Source: Prevotella sp.
GTDB taxonomy: Bacteria > Bacteroidota > Bacteroidia > Bacteroidales > Dysgonomonadaceae
Reading direction: 5' to 3'
Length of the DNA: 39,982 nucleotides
Assembly: GCA_031285905.1 (NCBI GenBank)
Contig: JAITVH010000060.1
Location: 1 to 39,982, forward strand
Made by a program: the position numbers and the translations under genes. A model generated the notes under the pieces. The model was given only the letters and a program-made list of their open reading frames with translations. It was not told the DNA's origin and did not search any database. Shown here one piece after another: positions 34,580 through 39,982 of the stretch; positions within the stretch are counted from its first letter, which is position 1, and each line of letters opens with the position of its first letter.

Positions 34580-35299
34580 TTATATCCATTCTTCTTTTTT
34601 GACTTCGCCTTGTACCGAAATAACGACCACTTTCATCGGAACATTGCGTTTAGCCTGTTCCCGTGCCATTTGGGCAATTTTTACCAATCCTCCGCAACAA
34701 GGAACTTCCATAATCAATACAGTCAGAGTATCTATCTTTGCAGTATCAATCATTTCTGCTAACTTGTCTATATATACCTGAATGTTGCTGTCCAGTTTTG
34801 GGCAGGCAATAGCCAGAGCTTTATCCTTAAGGAAACGACTGTGAAAACCTCCATAAGCAAAAGCGGTACAATCGGCAGCCAATAATAAATCCGCTCCTTG
34901 AAGAAATGGGGCATGCGGATTAAGCAAATGCAACTGGACGGGGAACTGCCTTAACTCGGAAGGTTGGTTCATAGCGGGCGTAGCCATACTGAAAGCCGGC
35001 TGAGCAAATCTTTTTATTTCCTGCATCATAGACCCCGGACATCCGCAAGCAAGAGTAGTTTTCTCCGTAGAGTTGTCTTTTTGAGGGAAATTGACATGTA
35101 CGTTATATTTTTTCAAATAATCCAGTCCTTGCTGTAATAGTTCTAATTCATTATGTTCTTTTAAATGGTTTAGGTGTGCCATAATGACCTTCTCTCCTTT
35201 GGGAATCATTCTTTCCATAACTGCCTCTTCATTGTATGGTTCAGCTTCCCTCTCTTCCAATGTGATTATACACAGACATCGGGAAATGTGTATTGCCAT
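34580..35299 (-). CDS. N-terminally truncated ferredoxin-type protein linked to hcp
   Basis: From residue 18 on (ITLEEREAEPYNEEAVMERM ... AHLNHLKEHNELELL) this matches the C-terminal part of proteins that, in Bacteroidota and clostridia, begin with two [4Fe-4S] ferredoxin motifs and lie next to hcp. The later TTLACGCPGSMM, LLLAADCTAFAYG and IMEVPCCGGLVKIA motifs are kept. The ferredoxin motifs are missing: upstream the frame runs out of phase into the hydrolase gene (MAIHISRC). The expected first 60 or so residues have therefore been replaced. Starts at TTG 35323, ATG 35299 or ATG 35218 are all possible and none is ancestral. It lies 24 bases before hcp. It may be a remnant or a shortened functional protein. 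Confidence 0.65.
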   Translation of the reverse strand: MAIHISRCLCIITLEEREAEPYNEEAVMERMIPKGEKVIMAHLNHLKEHNELELLQQGLDYLKKYNVHVNFPQKDNSTEKTTLACGCPGSMMQEIKRFAQPAFSMATPAMNQPSELRQFPVQLHLLNPHAPFLQGADLLLAADCTAFAYGGFHSRFLKDKALAIACPKLDSNIQVYIDKLAEMIDTAKIDTLTVLIMEVPCCGGLVKIAQMAREQAKRNVPMKVVVISVQGEVKKEEWI

Positions 35300-36305
35300 A
35301 TACTCCGATTTTGGGTAATTCAACTAAGGTGGCATCACCACCGTGACGATTGACCGCTTCAACAAATAACCGTCCTAAAGCCAGACGTGTTCGCCAGTTC
35401 TCTGCGCCGAGTTCATTGGTTATTTCATCTGGAATATAATCACCGAAATACATCACGATAGGGATTTGAGTCAGTTTCATGAAATCTTCCATCGGGACTT
35501 CAACACCTGATAATGCTCCTGTGCATCCGCTTATTGGTTTGGGGACTTCTCCTTTCGGAAATGGGTATGTTCCGGGTTCATAAGCAGCAATAGCTTTTAT
35601 ATTCTGATTTTTTATGCCTGCAATCCATCCCGGTAACCCTCCCTGTGAATGTGTTACTAAAATACCGGAGCCAATTTTATCAAAAAGGGCAGACATACTG
35701 TTGCTGATTACTTCATTATCGAATGCACCTGTATTCGGTGTCATTTGTCGGAAGAAGTTTTCAAGGCTCTGCTTATCTTTTGGGAACTGTACACCTTCGT
35801 GGTAATCGGGCCAGATGCCAATACGGAATATTTCGTACCACATCTGTTCATCGGCAATCGGTTCAATGGTAGATGCAACCGTGCTTCTTCCTGCTTTTCC
35901 CCGGCGTGGCTGGTCGATTAAATATGTGCAGAAACCTCTGCGGAGAAAAATATTCTGGAATCCTTCACGTCCGTCGGGAGTAGTTTCCCATGTTTTAGAG
36001 GATTGCCCTGCTCCATGCAGAAAAACAAGAGGTAATTGTTTGGCTTTATCAGGTATCTGGTAGAATACATAGGTATGATCGCCATGATAAGTCTGACCTT
36101 CGGGGTAAGGCTTGAAGTTATCGAAGTTGTTACCATTATATTTACCTTCATTCTGAATCACTGTCCCGCCTACGGCAAAACTGCCTTGTTCTTTTATTAT
36201 TAGTAATCCATTCATCTCTTTTTCCTGTTTTTGATTACAAGCCGAGAAAATAAGTAGGATACTTATTATAAATACTATCTCTTTTACGCCTTTCCTTTTC
36301 TTCAT
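35241..36305 (-). CDS. Alpha/beta-hydrolase lipoprotein, C-terminus replaced
   Basis: 354 aa. Lipoprotein signal LLIFSAC (Cys23). Hydrolase motifs: LPLVFLHGAGQSSKTWETT (oxyanion region), FCTYLIDQPRRGKAGRS, GILVTHSQGGLPGW (nucleophile Ser in HSQGG), AIAAYEPGTYPFPKGEVP, IPIVMYFGDYIPDE, and YGNTHFP (likely catalytic His). After HFPMS the protein ends in an unrelated VYNHIGREGS, encoded by DNA that in another frame is the ferredoxin-type gene. The related pseudogene at 38088-38522 continues after HFPFS for about 24 residues, showing what has been lost. The catalytic set is retained, so activity is possible. The substrate is unknown. Confidence 0.8.
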   Translation of the reverse strand: MKKRKGVKEIVFIISILLIFSACNQKQEKEMNGLLIIKEQGSFAVGGTVIQNEGKYNGNNFDNFKPYPEGQTYHGDHTYVFYQIPDKAKQLPLVFLHGAGQSSKTWETTPDGREGFQNIFLRRGFCTYLIDQPRRGKAGRSTVASTIEPIADEQMWYEIFRIGIWPDYHEGVQFPKDKQSLENFFRQMTPNTGAFDNEVISNSMSALFDKIGSGILVTHSQGGLPGWIAGIKNQNIKAIAAYEPGTYPFPKGEVPKPISGCTGALSGVEVPMEDFMKLTQIPIVMYFGDYIPDEITNELGAENWRTRLALGRLFVEAVNRHGGDATLVELPKIGVYGNTHFPMSVYNHIGREGS

Positions 36306-36340
36306 ATTTTACGAATTAAAAGTTTATAATTTTCATGCTA

Positions 36341-36348
36341 CAAACTTA
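36341..36348 (-). promoter_or_regulatory. -7 box of the hydrolase-hcp transcript
   Basis: TAAGTTTG on the minus strand, 35 bases before the hydrolase start. There is no -33 TTTG; the four-half-site array begins about 30 bases upstream, suiting an activator-dependent promoter. Confidence 0.45.
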
Positions 36349-36374
36349 CGCTGAATAATACCCTATGTAAATAG

Positions 36375-36460
36375 ACAGATTACTGATTCTCCTACCATTA
36401 TTACTGATAGACTATCAGGGACATACACAGATTACAGTTTGTTCTACCATTATTACTGAT
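36375..36460. promoter_or_regulatory. Four phased ATTACTGAT half-sites in the divergent AraC/hydrolase promoter region
   Basis: A 34-base block occurs twice (36375-36408 and 36427-36460, 30 of 34 identical, 52-base period). Inside, ATTACTGAT lies at 36379, 36400 and 36452 and the close variant ATTACAGTT at 36431, so spacings are 21, 31 and 21. AraC proteins bind pairs of direct half-sites about 21 bases apart, two turns of helix. The array sits between the -7 boxes of the hydrolase and the AraC gene and probably binds the AraC protein encoded at 36527. Confidence 0.65.
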
Positions 36461-36497
36461 TTACGGGATGTAATGGTGGATTTTAAACAAGAAGGCT

Positions 36498-36505
36498 TAT
36501 TTTTG
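36498..36505 (+). promoter_or_regulatory. -7 box of the AraC gene
   Basis: TATTTTTG fits TAnnTTTG and lies 21 bases before ATG 36527. It supports that start over an in-frame start at 36473. No -33 TTTG is present. Confidence 0.45.
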
Positions 36506-36526
36506 TTTTATATAAAATCAGAAATT

Positions 36527-37426
36527 ATGAGCGAAATATTGAATTTTGATACGATACATGATTATAATAGCTTTCTCGGAATAGAAACGCTGCACCCCTT
36601 AGTCAGCTCTATCGACTTTTCCGAAGTCACTAAAGAATTTCATCATATCCGCAAAAGATATGGGTTCTATTTTATTTTCCTGAAAGACGTTAAATGTGGC
36701 GATTTGATTTATGGGCGCCATACATACGACTATCAGGAGGGCACATTGGTGTTTATTGGTCCAGGACAAGTGGCGGGTAAGGACGATACAGGCGAAACTT
36801 TTAAGATGAAAGGCTGGGGATTGTGTTTTCATCCCGATTTACTTAGAGGCACGCTGCTTGGACAAAAAATGAATGATTATTCGTTTTTTTCTTATGAGTC
36901 AAATGAGTCCTTGCATATGTCGGAACGTGAACGGCAAACTATTTTGAATTGTTTTCAGGAGATAAAGGATGAGTTGAGCCATTCTGTTGACAAGCATAGT
37001 AAATCCATTATTACAGCTAATATTGAAGTTTTTCTGAATCATTGCCTGCGTTTTTACGACCGTCAGTTTATTACCCGTGAAAATGTAAATAAAGATGTGC
37101 TTTCACGGTTTGAAGAATTACTGAACGGCTACTTCGAATCGGATAAACCTCAGAAAATAGGCTTACCTTCGGTACAATACTTTGCAGATGAATTACATTT
37201 ATCGGCTAATTACTTCGGGGATTTAATTAAAAAGGAAACAGGTAAATCTGCACAGGAATATATTCAGATAAAGGTTATAGAAAAGGCAAAGGATAAGTTG
37301 TACCACCCTGAGAAATCGGTGAACGAAATTGCTTATGAATTAGGTTTTAAATATCCGCATCATTTTAGTAGAATGTTTAAAAAGGTAGTGGGCAGTTCGC
37401 CAAGTGATTATCGATTAATGAATTGA
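36527..37426 (+). CDS. AraC-family transcriptional regulator
   Basis: 299 aa from ATG 36527 (MSEILNFDTIHDYN). Residues about 30-150 are a cupin-like N-terminal sensor (HIRKRYGFYFIFLKD, YDYQEGTLVFIGPGQV, FKMKGWGLCFHPDLL). The C-terminal 100 residues carry two helix-turn-helix motifs: SVQYFADELHLSANYFGDLIKKETGKSAQEYI and SVNEIAYELGFKYPHHFSRMFKKVVGSSPSDYR, the AraC/XylS signature. It is divergent from the hydrolase and followed after 30 bases by the flavoredoxin-like gene, the common layout of an AraC protein with its targets. Phased half-sites in the promoter region are its likely binding sites. The inducer is unknown. Confidence 0.92.
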   Translation: MSEILNFDTIHDYNSFLGIETLHPLVSSIDFSEVTKEFHHIRKRYGFYFIFLKDVKCGDLIYGRHTYDYQEGTLVFIGPGQVAGKDDTGETFKMKGWGLCFHPDLLRGTLLGQKMNDYSFFSYESNESLHMSERERQTILNCFQEIKDELSHSVDKHSKSIITANIEVFLNHCLRFYDRQFITRENVNKDVLSRFEELLNGYFESDKPQKIGLPSVQYFADELHLSANYFGDLIKKETGKSAQEYIQIKVIEKAKDKLYHPEKSVNEIAYELGFKYPHHFSRMFKKVVGSSPSDYRLMN

Positions 37427-37456
37427 AATGAAATATGAATTAAATAATAACGTATT

Positions 37457-38017
37457 ATGAGAAAGAACTTTGGAGCAAAACCTTTAACTTACCCGCAGCC
37501 AGTATATATTATAGCCACTTACGGCGAAGATGGCACCCCTAATGCTATGAATGCAGCCTGGGGAGGTATCAGCGAAATGAAAGAAATCTATATCTGTATT
37601 AGTGCAGGACACAAGACAACTAAGAATATCCTAAAACACAAGGCGTTTACTGTGAGCATGGCGGAAGCCTCACAGGTTGCGGCTTGCGACTATGTAGGCA
37701 TCGTATCGGGAAACAAAGTAACAGACAAATTTGCCAGAGCCGGATTTCATGTCGTTAAATCAGAGTTCGTAGATGCTCCGCTGATTGAGGAGCTGTCCGT
37801 TGCTGTGGAATGCAAATTGATAGACTTCAATCCTGAAACCGGTATCCTTCGGGGAGAGATTGTGAACGTAAGCGTTGACGAACGTGTGCTTGATGGAAAC
37901 GGCGAGGTAGATGCTGCTAAAGTAATGCCGATTATTTTTGACCCGTTTAATCATGACTATCTGAAGGTAGGCGAAAAAGTAGGTAAGGCATTCTCGGACG
38001 GAAAGAGGCTGAAATGA
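37457..38017 (+). CDS. Flavin reductase / flavoredoxin-like FMN-binding protein
   Basis: 186 aa, the normal size. The FMN-binding split-barrel pattern is clear: PVYIIATYGEDGTPNAMNAAWGGISE, IYICISAGHKTTKNILKHKAFTVSMAE, ACDYVGIVSGNKVTDKFARAGF, and ECKLIDFNPETGILRGEIVNVSVDERVL. Members bind FMN and pass electrons between NAD(P)H, ferredoxin-type proteins or other acceptors in the cytoplasm. It begins 30 bases after the AraC gene on the same strand, so cotranscription is likely. No terminator is obvious after it, where the hydrolase pseudogene converges. Confidence 0.9.
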   Translation: MRKNFGAKPLTYPQPVYIIATYGEDGTPNAMNAAWGGISEMKEIYICISAGHKTTKNILKHKAFTVSMAEASQVAACDYVGIVSGNKVTDKFARAGFHVVKSEFVDAPLIEELSVAVECKLIDFNPETGILRGEIVNVSVDERVLDGNGEVDAAKVMPIIFDPFNHDYLKVGEKVGKAFSDGKRLK

Positions 38018-38087
38018 TACTATATTAATTCACACCATCAAGTGTATATCTGGTATTGGATTAGGCATAATTTTAAATTAATTATAT

Positions 38088-38522
38088 CTAGTCCAACACC
38101 TTTTCTTTGAGCCACGCAGACATCAAATCCGCCACCTCCACATTATTCAAATCGGAGAATGGAAAGTGTGTATTCCCATATAATCCTGCTTCTGGCAGAT
38201 GAACAACTGTTACATCCCCACCAAGTTCATTCAGCATACGTGCCCATTCGCGCATCAGAAGAAGTCATCTTGTCCATTCGTACAATTCGGGATATTCATC
38301 CGTTTGCGGCAGATTATCACCGTAATAGATGATAATCGGTATTTTGGTATATTCCATGAAAGTATCCATTGGCACTTCTATTCCTTCTGTCTTTCTAGAC
38401 AGTGTGATGACTCTGCCTTCGGTTGGCACCTGTCCTTCTGGGGGATTATTTTTAATCAGTTTTTGGTTATCTTTGGAGAAAGAGTGAACCGGTAAAAGAA
38501 AAATTCTTTCAAACTCCCCCAT
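38088..38522 (-). pseudogene. Alpha/beta-hydrolase pseudogene (in-frame TGA, 5' part missing)
   Basis: One frame runs through the whole segment: after MGEFERIFLLPVHSFSKDNQ come TEGIEVPMDTFMEYTKIPIIIYYGDN and EWTR, then a TGA (38265-38267), then LLLMREWARMLNELGGDVTV and VHLPEAGLYGNTHFPFSDLN, ending KEKVLD with TAG at 38088. It aligns with the C-terminal third of the hydrolase at 35241-36305 (GVEVPMEDFMKLTQIPIVMYFGDY, HGGDATLVELPKIGVYGNTHFP). The TGA falls where that protein has Arg, so one CGA-to-TGA change explains it. The first two thirds, including the nucleophile, are absent; the break lies at a homopolymer-bearing hairpin. Confidence 0.8.
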
Positions 38523-38554
38523 TTTTTTTTGGGGGGGGAGATTTGAAAGAATTT
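38501..38554. repeat. 20-bp inverted repeat with T9 and G8 runs in the loop
   Basis: Left arm 38501-38520 (AAATTCTTTCAAACTCCCCC) pairs with 38534-38554, with a single unpaired A at 38541. The loop contains nine T and eight G including the start of the right arm. It sits at the 5' break of the hydrolase pseudogene. It could be a mobile-element end, a replication-slippage scar or a transcription terminator between this pseudogene and the zeta gene. Confidence 0.7.
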
Positions 38555-38663
38555 ATATAATAAAACTTCAACCTTGTAGTTGGTGCTTACACAAGATTAG
38601 GGACAGTCCCGCAAGGATCTTCTTTCAGTATATAGAAAAAGATACTTTTTCAATAAGGGATTT

Positions 38664-39269
38664 TTATTTCTGGTCCAGAATAGAAGTTGCCCATTCAGGA
38701 ATTGTATCAGAGTATTGTTTAATAAGTTTTCCTTCGGTTAACCGGAACAATATGCGGGCAGTCTTATTGTCTTCGGAGTTGTCGTATAAATAAGTCCTGT
38801 CTGCTATCTGAGAAGCCTGATAGCAGTTTAATATAGATTTCTCATATCTGGATATAACTTTGGTAATGGGCACATCGTGTCCGCCTTCCATTACCCTCTG
38901 TGCTATTCTTGCAGCATTTATAGTAGGGGATTCGGTACATACAAAAAATAAACGGATAAAAAAACCTGCTTTCTTTGCCCGTATAATATAATCCACCTTA
39001 TCTTCCCTTGAAAGTACGGTTTCAAATATAAGACTTTTACCCTCACGCAGGCACTTCTCACGCAAATTCTCACAATAGATAATGGACTTTGTAATTGCTT
39101 CTTTTGAATTCCAATCTCCAAATTTTTCCTGTGCGATAATATCAGGGTTTATATACACAGAATCCTCTATCCATTTATGTTTAAGTATTTTTGAAGTCAC
39201 AGATGTTTTACCGGAACCGTTTGGTCCGGCAATAACAATGAGCACGGGCTTATGAATTTGGGTTATCAT
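38664..39269 (-). CDS. Zeta-toxin-family P-loop kinase
   Basis: 201 aa. Walker A GPNGSGKTS (residues 15-23), then YINPDIIAQEKFGDWNS (substrate region of zeta kinases), SLIFETVLSRE (FET, catalytic region), IRLFFVCTESP, and the lid RVMEGGHDVPITKVISRYEKS with its Arg residues. Zeta toxins phosphorylate UDP-N-acetylglucosamine and block peptidoglycan synthesis; smaller chromosomal members with the GGHDVP lid are frequent in Gram-negatives and their substrate is less certain. The ATG at 39269 lies inside the 3' end of the partner gene (20-base overlap), so the two are co-translated. No frame damage is seen. Confidence 0.85.
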   Translation of the reverse strand: MITQIHKPVLIVIAGPNGSGKTSVTSKILKHKWIEDSVYINPDIIAQEKFGDWNSKEAITKSIIYCENLREKCLREGKSLIFETVLSREDKVDYIIRAKKAGFFIRLFFVCTESPTINAARIAQRVMEGGHDVPITKVISRYEKSILNCYQASQIADRTYLYDNSEDNKTARILFRLTEGKLIKQYSDTIPEWATSILDQK

Positions 39270-39468
39270 AACTCAAATTATATTTCTGCCTCCATTCAGC
39301 TTTCATAAGATTGCTTTTTTCGGCAATTTTCTGAAATAGCTTTCGATGGGCAGCCTCGGACTTTTCCTTCGCTTCTTGGGCAACTTCTTCCATAATGGTC
39401 GATAGTTGTTCGTCGGTAGGCTCTTCCAGACTTGTTAGCCTGTATGAATCCAGTTCTTTTTTATCCAT
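39250..39468 (-). CDS. Small partner of zeta toxin (candidate antitoxin)
   Basis: 72 aa from ATG 39468, chosen because the -7 box at 39491-39498 lies just upstream; a start at 39501 would precede it. The protein is charged and helical: MDKKELDSYRLTSLEEPTDEQL, then EVAQEAKEKSEAAHRKLFQKI, then a Lys/Arg-rich tail. It does not look like the epsilon antitoxin of the omega-epsilon-zeta operon. I recall similar small proteins with SLEEPTDExL before zeta-like genes in Bacteroidota. An antitoxin role is inferred from order, overlap and size only. Confidence 0.6.
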   Translation of the reverse strand: MDKKELDSYRLTSLEEPTDEQLSTIMEEVAQEAKEKSEAAHRKLFQKIAEKSNLMKAEWRQKYNLSYDNPNS

Positions 39469-39490
39469 ATCATTTCTTTCTAGTATAATA

Positions 39491-39498
39491 CAAAGATA
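39491..39498 (-). promoter_or_regulatory. -7 box of the zeta-toxin operon
   Basis: TATCTTTG on the minus strand, 22 bases before ATG 39468. There is no clear -33 TTTG. Confidence 0.45.
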
Positions 39499-39531
39499 CA
39501 TATTTATAAAACGATATATGTATTATGCAAG

Positions 39532-39651
39532 CTATAAATTATACCTTATTAATGAATGCATTAATATAAAAACTATTAATACGCTTACCGGTATCATTTG
39601 GTAAATAGCGTCCAGGTGTTCTTCTGCTGCAATTAGAAATTTAATCTTCAT
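39532..39651 (-). pseudogene. Possible N-terminal stub of a GNAT acetyltransferase
   Basis: 39 aa, starting with ATG 39651 in an ATGA overlap with the stop of the preceding small gene. The first 19 residues, MKIKFLIAAEEHLDAIYQM, resemble the beginning of GNAT N-acetyltransferases (Ixxax-EEDLDAIYQ). The next 20 (PVSVLIVFILMHSLIRYNL) are hydrophobic and unlike any GNAT sequence, then TAG follows. The simplest reading is a gene cut off at about 39593. A genuine small membrane peptide is the alternative. Confidence 0.35.
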
Positions 39652-39872
39652 CTTCGAGGATGTTTTTTTCTCATTTCCTCCAAAGATTTCCCCCCGCCAT
39701 TTTTAGCGTCGGCAACAGACCGCCTAACTTCTGATATTACTTCTTCCTCTGTAAATTGGCAAGGTGCAGATTTAAGCCTGCGATAATATGCTTGTACTTT
39801 TTCAATTATTGAGTTGTTTTGCTCATTCTCAATTTCTTTTTGGAATTGAGTTTTTAATTCTAATGCTGTCAT
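39648..39872 (-). CDS. Antitoxin-like small protein without a visible toxin
   Basis: 74 aa. MTALELKTQFQKEIENEQNNSIIEKVQAYYRRLK is the pattern at the front of small helical antitoxins partnered with RelE/ParE toxins; the C-terminal half (FTEEEVISEVRRSVADAKNGGGKSLEEMRKKHPRR) has the usual Glu-rich helix and a basic tail, as in toxin-wrapping segments. No RelE/ParE gene follows: the next frame, overlapping by four bases, is the short GNAT-like stub. The gene has a full Shine-Dalgarno, unusual in this window. It may be an orphan antitoxin or part of a decayed cassette. Confidence 0.55.
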   Translation of the reverse strand: MTALELKTQFQKEIENEQNNSIIEKVQAYYRRLKSAPCQFTEEEVISEVRRSVADAKNGGGKSLEEMRKKHPRR

Positions 39873-39877
39873 TTCAG

Positions 39878-39885
39878 CCTCCTTT
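39878..39885 (-). promoter_or_regulatory. Strong Shine-Dalgarno of the antitoxin-like gene
   Basis: AAAGGAGG on the minus strand lies five bases before ATG 39872. The other genes here lack such a site, as is usual in Bacteroidota. Confidence 0.7.
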
Positions 39886-39982
39886 CTTAATTTATTATTT
39901 ACAATATAACAATTAGCGGACGGATTTCTGCCTTTTATTAGTAAAATTTTGCTATTTCTTCTTTTAAATACCTGGTATTTGC

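Overview
The window is AT-rich Bacteroidota DNA. The evidence is a complete SusC/SusD glycan-utilisation locus, many lipoproteins with Bacteroidota-type lipoboxes, promoters of the TTTG / TAnnTTTG type and almost no Shine-Dalgarno sequences. The gene mix (GH92, GH130, GH43, hcp, a phenylacetate-CoA-ligase-like gene) fits the Bacteroidales. A Dysgonomonas-like genus is plausible but cannot be proven from this window.

Layout. 1-403 is the 5' end of a secreted or surface protein running off the left edge. 962-7510 is a prophage remnant: a CI/LexA-like repressor on the minus strand sits directly against a 5'-truncated late gene, followed on the plus strand by a putative unimolecular spanin, a baseplate-J-like protein, a tail protein, a tail-collar fibre protein and tail-tip/fibre proteins. 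No terminase, portal, capsid, sheath or integrase is present. 8130-9086 is a GH43 lipoprotein with a consensus promoter, sharing a bidirectional terminator with pgk (9157-10419). 10641-15975 is a minus-strand cluster: aryl-CoA ligase, tandem-ACT protein, a 47-aa symporter small accessory protein overlapping a sodium:solute symporter, an LRR lipoprotein and a membrane protein.

16161-32577 is a mannoside-type polysaccharide utilisation locus read leftwards: GH92, GH130, an endonuclease/exonuclease/phosphatase-fold enzyme, an IPT-NHL lipoprotein, an unknown lipoprotein, SusC, SusD and a DUF1735-type lipoprotein, closed by a terminator. Upstream is its likely regulator, an unusual membrane-spanning protein (LamG-like, Kelch-like, TM, SARP-like winged helix). 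Between regulator and GH92 lies an array of six TATTAA elements spaced 10-12 bp, directly upstream of a -7 box. This is the best candidate here for an undescribed regulatory system. A perfect (CT)30 microsatellite and a terminator-like hairpin separate GH92 from GH130.

32915-38017 holds hcp, a ferredoxin-type gene that has lost its N-terminal cluster domain, and an alpha/beta-hydrolase lipoprotein that has lost its C-terminus. The last two appear to be fused by a deletion that puts hcp under the hydrolase promoter. Divergent from them are an AraC regulator with four phased half-sites in the shared promoter region and a flavoredoxin-like protein. A hydrolase pseudogene with an in-frame TGA follows (38088-38522). 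The right end carries a zeta-toxin-like kinase with a small overlapping partner gene, a solitary antitoxin-like gene with a strong Shine-Dalgarno, and what may be a GNAT acetyltransferase stub.

All function calls come from reading motifs and family resemblance by eye. No database search was run.
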